From assembly GCF_019391655.1 (NCBI RefSeq), contig NZ_JAHXPQ010000005.1:124001-188000 (forward strand): a DNA stretch of 64,000 nt. Reading direction: 5' to 3'. This DNA comes from Mucilaginibacter rivuli (lineage in GTDB: Bacteria; Bacteroidota; Bacteroidia; Sphingobacteriales; Sphingobacteriaceae). The position numbers and the translations under genes are program-made. The notes beneath the pieces were generated by a model. The model saw only the letters and a list, made by a program, of their open reading frames with translations. It was not told the origin of the DNA and made no database searches. Below are positions 17,511 through 26,521 of this stretch, one piece after another (position 1 is the stretch's first letter; every line of letters begins with the position of its first letter).

Positions 17511-20500
17511 ATGAGAAAAATCCAACATTCGAAAAAATGGAAATTCTATATGATAACAATGTTATCAACCTTATTTTCCATTGCGCTTTATGCACAAACA
17601 ACCACTTTTAACGGTAAAGTGGTGGATGATACCGGGCTACCATTACCCGGAGCATCAGTACGGGTAACCGGAACAACAACCGGTGTGACCACTAATATCA
17701 ACGGCGACTTTAGCTTAAATGCCTCGCCCGGCATTAAAAGTATCACTATTTCCTTTATCGGCTTTACAGATCAGCAAAAGGCGATCAGCCGGGGGGTAAC
17801 TAACCTGGGGACTATCACTTTACAAAAAAATGCCCGTGATCTTAATGAGGTAGTTGTTGTAGGTTATGGAACCGTAAAACGTGCTGATGTAACCGGAACG
17901 GTTGCTACTGTTGATGCTAAAGTATTGCAAGAGATCCCCGCATCTAACGTATTTGAGCAACTGAAGGGCCGGGTGGCTGGTCTTGATGTATCCAGTAATA
18001 CCAGCGGAACCCCGATCATTACGATAAGGGGTAACCGAACCATTGGTAGTGCTCCGGGCACAGACGGGCCATTGGTTGTTTTGGACGGGCAGCCTTATTA
18101 TAACTCGATCGAAAATATAGATCCGAATGACATTAAGAGTGTTGATGTGCTCAAAGGCGCATCTGCAACGGCTATTTATGGTTCGCGTGGCTCTGGCGGT
18201 GTTATTTTAATTACTACTAACAGGGGCCGGGTAGGGCAAACTATTACTACATACGATTCTTATGTAGGTATTAATAAATTGGAAGGGCAACTTAAGGTTT
18301 TAAACGGTACCGAATTTGCTCAATTACAAGCCGATGCATTGCAGGGCTCTGTTTTACAAGGCAATGGCGCTACCAACCCTTATGCACTTACTGCTATACA
18401 GTTGAAAGCCTTACAGGAAAACGTTAGCACCGATTATGCTAACCTGCTGGTTAAAAATGGTATGGTTTGGGACCAAAGCTTAAGAGTTTCGGGCGGAACC
18501 GAAAAAACTCAGTTCACTGTAGGTGCAGGATACCGTATCAATACGGGTATAGAGCCTAATAATTCTACAAAGAGAATTTCTTTGAATTTAACCTTAGATC
18601 ATAAAATAAACGACTACATTAAGTTTGGTTTAAGTTCGCAAACTTCGTTAAGATTAATTACCGCCGGCGGCGGTAGCCAGTTACAAAGTGCCCGGTATAT
18701 GAGCCCGCTCACCTACCCCTATAATGCTGACGGTAGTATAAATATCCTGCCACAATCTGATCAATTGGATGCAACAACGCTTAACCCGTTAGTGCCCGGC
18801 CGTAGCCCCGACCAGTTTTATAATGATACGCGTGGGTATGTAAGCAATAACATTTTATATGGCGAAGTTAGTCCGGTTAATCATTTAAAATACCGGTATA
18901 CTGTTGGTTACAATTTTTCACAGTCGCTTGCAGGTACTTATAACGGTATTAACGGTGCAGGTATTTTGAGTATCGCTCAAACCAATGCTTCTACTACCAA
19001 CAACTATAGTTACCGCCTTAACCAGGAGCATTTATTAACCTACGATAACACTTTTGCCAAAAAGCATGCTGTAAATTTTGTAGCGGGCTTCACAGTAGAA
19101 AATGCACATACTGAGAACTCAAGTATAAGCGGTACCGGTATTCCTCAAGATGCCGTTCGGAATGAAAACATGGCTTTGGCGGGTATTATTAGTGCTGTTA
19201 GTGGCAGCTATATCGAGCAAAGCATCATATCATACGTTGGTCGTTTAAACTATGCTTTTGACCACAGGTATGATCTAACGGCTACCTTCCGTTCTGATGC
19301 CAACTCAGCATTGGCGCAAGGTCATCAAACCACTACGTACCCTTCGGTGGGCTTAGGCTGGGTGATCAGTAACGAAAACTTTATGAAACGGTTTGCTTTT
19401 ATTGATAACCTGAAACTGCGCGCCGGTTATGGTCAAACCTCTACTATCGCATCAATTGCACCTTATGGCACGCTTGGACAATTAAGCCAATCCAAATACC
19501 AATACGGCGGTTCATCGGCAGGTAATGCACAAGGCGTGCTGGTAACACAGTTGCCAAACGTAGACCTGACCTGGCAGCGTACCGGTGAATATAACATCGC
19601 GTTAGATTTTGCTGTATTAAAAAACCGCATAACGGGCTCCGTAGAAGTATTCAAACAAAGAACAACAGGTATCATCCTGAATAATATTTTGCCGGGCACT
19701 ACAGGCGTACGTTCTCAAAACAGTAACCTTGGTACTTCAGAAGACAAAGGTTTGGAACTTACCCTGAGCAGCGTTAACCTGCAAAATGCAGGCGGTTTTA
19801 ACTGGGCAACTGACTTCAATATATCCTTTATTAGAGAACGTGTTGTAGAACTGCCAAATGGAGCACTATCTGCCACAGGTGTAGGAGAATTTGTGGGCCA
19901 ACCTTTAAGTACCATTTATGATTTAAAGAAAATAGGTATATGGCAAACCAGCGAAGCTACACAAGCAGCTGTTTATGGCCAAAAACCGGGGCAGATAAAA
20001 ATTGAAGACTACTTCCCTGATGGTAAAATTAACAGTGCTGATAATCAATTTATAGGCAATTTTCAGCCTCAATACACTTTTGGGCTTACAAACCGGTTTA
20101 ACTATAAAAATTTCGATTTAAACATCGTTATTCAAGCTAAAATGGATTTTACTACTATAGTACCTTACGTGTCGTCAAGTAATTCGGCCCTCACAGGCTG
20201 GCAATATCTTAACCTGGGGCGCCATAACCAGCCCGTTATTGATTATTGGACACCTAACAACCCAACAAACGCGTTCCCTGAGCCGAATGCTAATTTTCAG
20301 CCACCCTATTATTCTACCTTACAGTATTATGATGGCTCATTTATACGGGCTAAAAGTATTAACGTGGGATACAATGTACCGGCTAAGCTTACAAAGCATA
20401 TTGGTATGAGTTCATTGCGCATTTATGCCAACGTAACAAACCCCTTCTTTATTTATGCCCCGGTTCGAAATCACAGTTTCTCGGTTCCTGATGCCGAATC

Positions 20501-20672
20501 GGTTTACAATACCGTGGGAGCCAATACTGTGGCGCCAACAGGTGTATCAGCCACCGGAAACATTGCCGGCTTTGACCCTAATAATGCGTTTGGTTCTCCA
20601 TTTCGCGGCTTAGGCATTTATTCGGGCACGGCAACCCGCGATTTTATTATTGGTATCAATGCAAGATTTTAA
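17511..20672 (+). CDS. SusC/RagA-family TonB-linked outer-membrane transporter
   Basis: A 1053-residue transporter. Signal peptide (ending near ALYAQ, about residue 29), CpD-reg domain (about 33-110, VVDDTGLPLPGASV), the SusC linker DLNEVVVVGYGT (about 112-123), plug with GVILITTNRG, then the barrel with the C-terminal strand IIGINARF. It forms the membrane pore under a SusD lid and imports a glycan or other oligomer. The SusD gene follows after 12 bp. No glycosidase, sulfatase, sigma factor or anti-sigma gene accompanies this pair, so the substrate cannot be inferred. This copy is not close enough to the 30429-33566 transporter to be a recent duplicate. Confidence 0.95.
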   Translation: MRKIQHSKKWKFYMITMLSTLFSIALYAQTTTFNGKVVDDTGLPLPGASVRVTGTTTGVTTNINGDFSLNASPGIKSITISFIGFTDQQKAISRGVTNLGTITLQKNARDLNEVVVVGYGTVKRADVTGTVATVDAKVLQEIPASNVFEQLKGRVAGLDVSSNTSGTPIITIRGNRTIGSAPGTDGPLVVLDGQPYYNSIENIDPNDIKSVDVLKGASATAIYGSRGSGGVILITTNRGRVGQTITTYDSYVGINKLEGQLKVLNGTEFAQLQADALQGSVLQGNGATNPYALTAIQLKALQENVSTDYANLLVKNGMVWDQSLRVSGGTEKTQFTVGAGYRINTGIEPNNSTKRISLNLTLDHKINDYIKFGLSSQTSLRLITAGGGSQLQSARYMSPLTYPYNADGSINILPQSDQLDATTLNPLVPGRSPDQFYNDTRGYVSNNILYGEVSPVNHLKYRYTVGYNFSQSLAGTYNGINGAGILSIAQTNASTTNNYSYRLNQEHLLTYDNTFAKKHAVNFVAGFTVENAHTENSSISGTGIPQDAVRNENMALAGIISAVSGSYIEQSIISYVGRLNYAFDHRYDLTATFRSDANSALAQGHQTTTYPSVGLGWVISNENFMKRFAFIDNLKLRAGYGQTSTIASIAPYGTLGQLSQSKYQYGGSSAGNAQGVLVTQLPNVDLTWQRTGEYNIALDFAVLKNRITGSVEVFKQRTTGIILNNILPGTTGVRSQNSNLGTSEDKGLELTLSSVNLQNAGGFNWATDFNISFIRERVVELPNGALSATGVGEFVGQPLSTIYDLKKIGIWQTSEATQAAVYGQKPGQIKIEDYFPDGKINSADNQFIGNFQPQYTFGLTNRFNYKNFDLNIVIQAKMDFTTIVPYVSSSNSALTGWQYLNLGRHNQPVIDYWTPNNPTNAFPEPNANFQPPYYSTLQYYDGSFIRAKSINVGYNVPAKLTKHIGMSSLRIYANVTNPFFIYAPVRNHSFSVPDAESVYNTVGANTVAPTGVSATGNIAGFDPNNAFGSPFRGLGIYSGTATRDFIIGINARF

Positions 20673-20684
20673 TTGTAAGTATTT

Positions 20685-22622
20685 ATGAAAATATTAACTA
20701 AAACCAGTTTTATTGTTGCAGTGGCAGCAATACTAACCACAGCTACAGGCTGTAAAAAGCAATTGGAAGAAGTACCAAGGGCTAATCTCTATCCGGATTA
20801 TTTTGGTACAGCAGGTGGCGTGCAAGCAGCTGTTACCGGTGTTTATAATAATTTGCGAAGCAGTTTCGGTAACGAGGGCATTGTATATTACTATGATGGT
20901 ACAGACGAAAATATTGCAGGTGGCAGTTCGCAAACCAATCCTACCATCTGGAACTCTTATAATGGTATAAACTCGTCTAACGGGCCCGATCTGATAGGCT
21001 TATACACCAACATTAATACATTGAACGGAGTTTTGCAATATGCGCCTACCATAACAGACGCAACGGCCAGAACACAGTATGTAGCACAAGCTAAGTTTTT
21101 GCGCGGATGGTGTTATTTTTTATTAGTGCAAACTTACGGAGGAACAACAGCTACACAGCAAAGCGGTATACCCCTGCATACCACTTTTATTACACAAGCT
21201 ACAACAGCCGATGCACCGGCATCATTGGTTGATCTGTATAACCTTATCATCCAGGATTTTAAAGATGCCGCAGCAGCACTGCCACCTACCATGACCGGAA
21301 GCCCGTTTTCGGCAAACGGCATTGGTAAAACGGCTACTGCAGCCGTAGCAAATGCTTACCTGGCTAAGGCTTACCTTACCAGGGGCTACACAGAAGCTAA
21401 GCAAACCGGCGATTTTCAGCAAGCGGCTGATATTACTGCCGCGTTGATAGCCAACAAAGGTACCTATGGGCTAGACTTGTGGCAGGACTATTGGGATGCC
21501 CACAAGCCCGCGAATGATTATGGTAAAGAAAACATGTTTACTATTGATTTTGGGGTTACCGACCCATTATACTCAGGGAATGTGCAGCAAGGTGCAGGCG
21601 GGTTTGGCATTAATTTTATGAGTGTGATACAACGTTTTAATTATTTTACCAATACCGGTGTTAATAATGGAGTAGGTATTGATGCTGTACCTCAAAAGAT
21701 CACCGGAGGTGCAAGCATGTTAAGGGATGTTTATAACCACCGCCCTTATATACGCATAGCGCCGAATGGCCCTTATTTAACCACTGCCTTTGCAGATCAG
21801 ATACATGATACCCGATATGATGCCACTTTCCAAACGTATTGGATCTGTAATACTACTGTAGCTGCAGGTACCAATAGTACAGGTGGTTCAAAAGGGCAAC
21901 TTATTAAAACTTCAAATGTATCATTAACCTCATACCAAATACCTATAGATGGTGATACATCCATTTTGATGCCAAGCGCAGACGTTACCATGGCCCGCCG
22001 GGATGCCTTTAAGGGTTTGATCGTTACGCCTAAACAATTTAACAACAACGTTTTTCCGAACGTTAAGAAGTTTGATGACCCGAACCGGACAAGCATCCTC
22101 GATTTCAGCTTCCGTCCGCTTGTATTATTACGTTTTTCTGAGGTTTACCTGGTAAACGCTGAAGCCAATTATATGGCTGGCCACATACCAGAAGCGGCGG
22201 CATCACTCAATGTAATAAGGCAACGGTCGGCCTATCGTACGCCTGCCGATGGCGCTTTTACAGCTAAAAACCAATTTAGTGTTACAGCAGCTACCATGGG
22301 TGCGGCTAATGCCGCCAATGCCGCTGCAATGCTTTTAACACCGGCACAATTGGCACAATTAGCCATACCTAATACAACTACCGGATCTACGCTTTGTGGC
22401 ATGGATCTGATTCTTGAAGAGTATTCGCGGGAGTTTTGGGGAGACCCACGCAGGTGGTATGATCTGGTAAGAACAGGGCAGCTAACACGCAGGGTAAAAA
22501 TGTATAACCCTATTGGTGGCCCTAATATTCAGGATTATCATTCGCGCCGGCCAATCCCTCAAACCCTGATCGATGCTGTTCTTTCGGGGCCAAAATATCC
22601 ACAAAATAACCAGTATAACTAA
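20685..22622 (+). CDS. SusD/RagB-family surface nutrient-binding lipoprotein
   Basis: A 645-residue lipoprotein, signal peptide ending at TTATGC with lipidated C23. The N-terminal SusD region (VPRANLYPDYFGTAGGVQAAVTGVY in part) and TPR-like helices with AKFLRGWCYF (about 130) are typical, as are the C-terminal motifs DPNRTS, RPLVLLRFSEVYL, ANYMAG and RREFWGDPRRWYDLVRT-like ending (EFWGDPRRWYDL). At 645 residues it is longer than most SusD proteins (about 500-600). It caps the SusC pore encoded just upstream. A terminator follows, so the operon has two genes. Confidence 0.94.
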   Translation: MKILTKTSFIVAVAAILTTATGCKKQLEEVPRANLYPDYFGTAGGVQAAVTGVYNNLRSSFGNEGIVYYYDGTDENIAGGSSQTNPTIWNSYNGINSSNGPDLIGLYTNINTLNGVLQYAPTITDATARTQYVAQAKFLRGWCYFLLVQTYGGTTATQQSGIPLHTTFITQATTADAPASLVDLYNLIIQDFKDAAAALPPTMTGSPFSANGIGKTATAAVANAYLAKAYLTRGYTEAKQTGDFQQAADITAALIANKGTYGLDLWQDYWDAHKPANDYGKENMFTIDFGVTDPLYSGNVQQGAGGFGINFMSVIQRFNYFTNTGVNNGVGIDAVPQKITGGASMLRDVYNHRPYIRIAPNGPYLTTAFADQIHDTRYDATFQTYWICNTTVAAGTNSTGGSKGQLIKTSNVSLTSYQIPIDGDTSILMPSADVTMARRDAFKGLIVTPKQFNNNVFPNVKKFDDPNRTSILDFSFRPLVLLRFSEVYLVNAEANYMAGHIPEAAASLNVIRQRSAYRTPADGAFTAKNQFSVTAATMGAANAANAAAMLLTPAQLAQLAIPNTTTGSTLCGMDLILEEYSREFWGDPRRWYDLVRTGQLTRRVKMYNPIGGPNIQDYHSRRPIPQTLIDAVLSGPKYPQNNQYN

Positions 22623-22706
22623 CCATCGGCTCCTATTCAATTAATTGACCGAACATTAATCATAATATCAATCGTCTTACTTCTGATTTTTAAATGAGAT
22701 GTATGC

Positions 22707-22738
22707 AAAGAGTGTTGGATAACCAACACTCTTTTTTT
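22707..22738 (+). terminator. rho-independent terminator after SusCD pair
   Basis: AAAGAGTGTTGG (22708-22719) pairs with CCAACACTCTTT (22723-22734 region) around a short ATAA-type loop and is followed by TTTTTTT. It ends the two-gene susC-susD operon. Confidence 0.88.
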
Positions 22739-22834
22739 GTTCAGCTTAAAGAACTAATTCGTGTTGCGTAATTACCTGATTTTCGATTTAAACAGAAGTA
22801 TAATATTGGTTTTAAATGAATCTCATTTAAGTTT

Positions 22835-23797
22835 TTAAATATAGACAGTTTCATTGTCGATCTTGTTACCTATCTGCTGAGACTCATGAAAGTTTCTGAA
22901 ATTACTATCTTCCTTTGGCTCAACTTTATTAATATCTACCCTAACCATCGGCCCGTCGGCCGCGAGTTCACTGCCAGCGACGTTTGATTTAAAGATCGGC
23001 CAGGCCAGTTGTGCATACCATGGATCAGCTTCGTAATGTGATATGCCATAGGCTTCCGGGTACTGCCTTGAGATATGCGCTGTTCCGAAAATAATATCCC
23101 AAATAAAGAACATGTTACCAAAATTACCTTTGTAGTATCCTACCCCATCATCGGTTGTAGCAGCGTGATGCGCATGGTGTGTTGCCGGAGTTGATATGGT
23201 ACGCTCCAATACCCAGGCTATTGGGTGAAGCACCTTATACTGATAAAAAGGCTTATCCCATGGAATACTGGAATGCGCCAAGGTGGTAATAACACTTTTA
23301 ATACCCTTAACAATAACAGCCGGAACACCCAAGCCCAAATAAACCAATGTAGAGGTTACATAGGTTTGCGAAAAGAACAGCGAATAGATCACATTTTGCC
23401 TACTGGCCATGGCCATACCCATGTAGTTGGCCGAGTGATGGGTACGGTGAAAACGCCATAACCAGGGTAACTCGTGGTGCAGGCGGTGATACCAGTATTG
23501 GGTCAGATCATCAGTAATGGCAATAATGAGCGCGCCCCAGAAAAACGGCACCCAGTTAAAACTGCCCTTAAGGCCGGGCAACGCGTATGGTAAAAACCTT
23601 AAAGTAAAATAAGCTACCGCAGGTTTGATAACCAGCTTTGGTAAGGTATAGCAGGCAATATCCACCCATTTTTCATTTTTATTCCAGCGCTTTTTATACA
23701 AGCCGAACGAAAATTCTAACGCGCCAAGCGTCCACACAAAAATAACAAACCCATAGCCATCGGCTCCCAGGAATGTTTGTCTTAAAAATTCAAGCAT
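22835..23797 (-). CDS. sterol desaturase / fatty acid hydroxylase family membrane protein
   Basis: A 320-residue di-iron membrane enzyme. The histidine boxes are intact: HRLHH (in YWYHRLHHELPW), HRTHHS and THHAHHA. About four to six hydrophobic segments surround them. Family members hydroxylate or desaturate lipids, carotenoids or sterols using oxygen. The gene is last in a minus-strand series that begins with a SusCD pair and contains two sulfatases, and two tiny membrane-protein genes lie just upstream (5 bp before its start). The last 50 residues are a polar tail. An actual sterol substrate is not implied; a lipid released from a sulfated ester is one possibility. Confidence 0.9.
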   Translation of the reverse strand: MLEFLRQTFLGADGYGFVIFVWTLGALEFSFGLYKKRWNKNEKWVDIACYTLPKLVIKPAVAYFTLRFLPYALPGLKGSFNWVPFFWGALIIAITDDLTQYWYHRLHHELPWLWRFHRTHHSANYMGMAMASRQNVIYSLFFSQTYVTSTLVYLGLGVPAVIVKGIKSVITTLAHSSIPWDKPFYQYKVLHPIAWVLERTISTPATHHAHHAATTDDGVGYYKGNFGNMFFIWDIIFGTAHISRQYPEAYGISHYEADPWYAQLAWPIFKSNVAGSELAADGPMVRVDINKVEPKEDSNFRNFHESQQIGNKIDNETVYI

Positions 23798-23802
23798 AGT
23801 CT

Positions 23803-23982
23803 TTAGTTTTTATGATTTACAGTTGATTGATCTACTTTCTTAGTATTCTGGTTCTTTAACCAGGGGCGCTGACCGGTTACATAAAAAGTGAGGATCATTA
23901 AGATCACCGGCAGCGTATAGATGAACAAACTCAGGATAGCATTCCTGATGATCCTTTTTTTAACAGGTTCTTCCAGTTTCAT
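23803..23982 (-). CDS. small single-pass membrane protein, 59 aa
   Basis: This short gene encodes a basic N-terminus (MKLEEPVKKRIIRN), one hydrophobic helix (about 15-38, LSLFIYTLPVILMILTFYV) and a polar tail. Its ATG overlaps the stop of the 57-residue gene upstream (ATGA), and its stop is 5 bp from the sterol desaturase start, so all three are probably translated together. No family is recognised. The size and position suggest an accessory or regulatory subunit of the neighbouring membrane enzyme. Confidence 0.7.
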   Translation of the reverse strand: MKLEEPVKKRIIRNAILSLFIYTLPVILMILTFYVTGQRPWLKNQNTKKVDQSTVNHKN

Positions 23983-24152
23983 TTTTGTTGATTTTGAGGG
24001 TGTGTATTCGATATTTGAATTTTAGCAGCCTCATCCGTAAACAATTTACGGATGAGGGTTAAGCCGCCAACGGTAATGGTGAGCGGGATGATGGAAATAA
24101 CGATACCAAGAAGTATCTTTTTTCCCAATAAGTTTACATCGTTTAGTGTCAT
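23979..24152 (-). CDS. small single-pass membrane protein, 57 aa
   Basis: A 57-residue frame beginning MTLNDVNLLGKK, with one hydrophobic helix (about 13-36, containing GIVISIIPLTITVGG) and a polar, glutamine-rich tail. It starts 24 bp after the sulfatase stop and ends in an ATGA overlap with the next small gene. That tight packing, the coherent membrane topology and the absence of a competing frame support a real gene. No family recognised. Confidence 0.68.
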   Translation of the reverse strand: MTLNDVNLLGKKILLGIVISIIPLTITVGGLTLIRKLFTDEAAKIQISNTHPQNQQK

Positions 24153-24175
24153 AAGTAATATTTAAATAGTTAACA

Positions 24176-25783
24176 TCATTCAGCTTTTTTAGCGGCTTTA
24201 CTCAATTCATCCCAATTTCTTACGCCTACTTTGGCTGCCCAGGCAAGGTATTCCGTTTCTAAAGCTTTTACCTTGCCGGGATATTTTGCGGCGAGGTTAT
24301 TGGTTTCCGAACGGTCATTGGTCAAATCATATAATTCCCATTCGGCATGGTTTTCGGCAACGAGTTTCCATTGGCCCTTGCGGATAGCACGACTGCCTTC
24401 ATGTTCCCAAAACAAAGCATCGTGATCTTTAAATGGCTTGCCATTAAAGGCATTTACCAAACTCACACCTTGCGCCGTTGTAAGCTTCCGGCCATTATAT
24501 TGTTCAGGATAGTTCACACCTGCCAAATTGAGGCAGGTAGGCAAAATATCAATAAAATGAGCGGGTTGCCTGTTCACCGCTCCCGGCTTGATAACACCCG
24601 GATAGTACGCGATGAAGGGTGTTGCAATACCGCCTTCGTGCGTATTCTTCTTAAATCCTTTAAAGGGCGTATTGCTTACATTGGCCCAGGGCGTTTCATA
24701 ACTGTCGATAGATGCTACCGAACCGGGGCCACCTGCTTTTTGGATCACATTCGTCCAGTTCTTTACGTCATCGGCACTGCCGCCATTGTCTGATAGGAAT
24801 AGAACCACCGTATTCTTGTCCTTTTTAATTTCTTTTAGCTTAGCCAGTATCTCACCTACTCCCGCATCCATTCGGTCTATCATAGCGGCATAAATAGCCA
24901 TGCGGGTATCCCATTTGTCTTTTTCTTCAGCGCTAAGCTTATCCCAATCGGGCACCTTTTCATAGCGTGGCGATAGCTTCCAATCATTTTTGATAATGCC
25001 GAGCACACGCAGTTTTTGATAACGTTGTGCACGCAGCTTATCCCAGCCATTCAAATACTTGCCTTTGTATTTGGCAATATCCTGTGGCAATGCTTGTATG
25101 GGCCAGTGCGGGGCATTATATGCCACGTATAAAAAGAAAGGCTTTTGCTCGTTTTTGATTTGATGTAATGATCGGATAGCAAAATGTGTGATTGCCTGCG
25201 TTAAATACTCGGAAGTATCATTCCTGAATACCTGCTTATCATTCAGCATAAAGGTTATTTTGCTGCCATCATTAAACAACGGATCAGAATTAAAATAGCT
25301 GCTCGCATTATTAAGCATGGTGAACGACTGGTCGAACCCGCGGTTATACGCTAATGCCGATGGTACTAAGCCCACGTGCCACTTACCCGAAACAATGGTA
25401 TTGTAACCCGCTTCGGCTTTCAGCAACTCGGCTATGGTGGCGCAGTTATCGTTCAGGTAACCCCGGTATGCCGGATCGCCCCAGTCTTTTACCATATCGC
25501 CAACCCCAGCCTGGTGTGGGTATAACCCGGTAAGCAATGCCGTGCGCGACGGGCAGCACCTGCCCGCGTTATAAAACTGGGTTAGTTTTAAACCTTGAGC
25601 AGCAAGGCGGTCAATGTTAGGCGTATGTATTTCTGAGCCAAAACTTCCCAGGTCGGCAAAGCCCATATCGTCAGCTAAAATGATAACAATGTTGGGCTTA
25701 GTTTTATGAGCCTGCGCTAAAGCAGTGCTGCCGGTAAACAGCAGCACTGCCATGATAAATAAATGGAGCTTAGTTAACTGCAC
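24176..25783 (-). CDS. arylsulfatase, FGly-dependent, secreted
   Basis: A 535-residue sulfatase. The best start is a GTG at 25783 inside the end of the upstream gene, giving a basic-then-hydrophobic signal peptide ending ALAQ (24); an internal ATG (M11) is the alternative. Sulfatase hallmarks: NIVIILADDMG (metal ligands D38/D39), the formylglycine motif C76-C-P-S-R80 followed by TALLTG, SGKWHVG, and LFLSDNGG. The cysteine must be converted to formylglycine by an anaerobic-type or other maturase; none is encoded nearby. It cleaves sulfate esters in the periplasm. It shares its cluster with a second sulfatase of a different length and sequence, so the two probably act on different bonds. Confidence 0.94.
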   Translation of the reverse strand: MQLTKLHLFIMAVLLFTGSTALAQAHKTKPNIVIILADDMGFADLGSFGSEIHTPNIDRLAAQGLKLTQFYNAGRCCPSRTALLTGLYPHQAGVGDMVKDWGDPAYRGYLNDNCATIAELLKAEAGYNTIVSGKWHVGLVPSALAYNRGFDQSFTMLNNASSYFNSDPLFNDGSKITFMLNDKQVFRNDTSEYLTQAITHFAIRSLHQIKNEQKPFFLYVAYNAPHWPIQALPQDIAKYKGKYLNGWDKLRAQRYQKLRVLGIIKNDWKLSPRYEKVPDWDKLSAEEKDKWDTRMAIYAAMIDRMDAGVGEILAKLKEIKKDKNTVVLFLSDNGGSADDVKNWTNVIQKAGGPGSVASIDSYETPWANVSNTPFKGFKKNTHEGGIATPFIAYYPGVIKPGAVNRQPAHFIDILPTCLNLAGVNYPEQYNGRKLTTAQGVSLVNAFNGKPFKDHDALFWEHEGSRAIRKGQWKLVAENHAEWELYDLTNDRSETNNLAAKYPGKVKALETEYLAWAAKVGVRNWDELSKAAKKAE

Positions 25784-26504
25784 TTGCCAGTTTGGTTTTA
25801 TTGCTGTTTACAGCCTGCTCAATTTGTACAGTGGATGAAAAGCCTGATTTTTTCCATACCTCTTTTTTACCGCGGTAAAGCACCAGCGTTGGCAAAACAT
25901 TTATTTTAAGCTGTTTGGCCAAAACAGTATTGTCATACTGTTCAATGCTGATCACTTTAGCGGCAAAGCCTGGTTTGCTTTTCAGCGAATCCAATACAGG
26001 GATTAACTTTTTGCAGGCACCACAGTATTTCGAACCAAAATCCACCAGTACAAGGTCTGCAGAGCCAGTTAATGCCTGGTATTGTGCAAACGATAAGGAA
26101 ACGCCCTTTTTAGTGGTTGAAATAATAGGATAACCTGAGCCTACCCAGTTAGCTAAACCTCCCGGAAGTTCGTAAACTGCTTTAAAGCCTTTTTCACGCA
26201 GTTGTGCAGATAATACCGAACTGCGGCCATTGGCGATAGAATATACAAAGGTTGGCTTATCTTTATTTAAACCATCAAGAACCTGCTGGTAGTTAGCCGA
26301 TTTTTGATCCACATTTACAGCGCCTTTAATATGGTTTTGTAAAAACTCCTCATTGCCACGGGCATCCAGAATTTGCGCGTTGCTACCGGCTTGCTTTAAA
26401 TTGGCACTGAACTGCTCAAGGCTTATACCGCTTTTGTTTTGAGCGTGAACTGCCGCCCCCGTAAGGGCAAGCAGGCCAACAATAATCGATTTAATTTTTT
26501 TCAT
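25770..26504 (-). CDS. exported rhodanese-thioredoxin fusion; rhodanese cysteine missing
   Basis: A 244-residue exported protein (signal peptide to about A21-Q22). Residues 25-130 form a rhodanese-like domain (ILDARGNEEFLQNHIKGAVN, then ELPGGLANW), but the active-site loop reads S89-IANG-R94 where an active enzyme has cysteine. Residues 140-240 form a thioredoxin-like domain with C161-GA-C164 and the cis-proline region NVLPTLVLY. So the rhodanese half should be catalytically dead as a sulfurtransferase, while the thioredoxin half can do disulfide exchange. It lies between two sulfatase genes, overlapping the downstream one by 14 bp. A role in folding or redox protection of sulfatases, or in handling released sulfur compounds, is inference. 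Confidence 0.87.
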   Translation of the reverse strand: MKKIKSIIVGLLALTGAAVHAQNKSGISLEQFSANLKQAGSNAQILDARGNEEFLQNHIKGAVNVDQKSANYQQVLDGLNKDKPTFVYSIANGRSSVLSAQLREKGFKAVYELPGGLANWVGSGYPIISTTKKGVSLSFAQYQALTGSADLVLVDFGSKYCGACKKLIPVLDSLKSKPGFAAKVISIEQYDNTVLAKQLKINVLPTLVLYRGKKEVWKKSGFSSTVQIEQAVNSNKTKLASAVN

Positions 26505-26521
26505 GGTTTTGTACGATTTAC

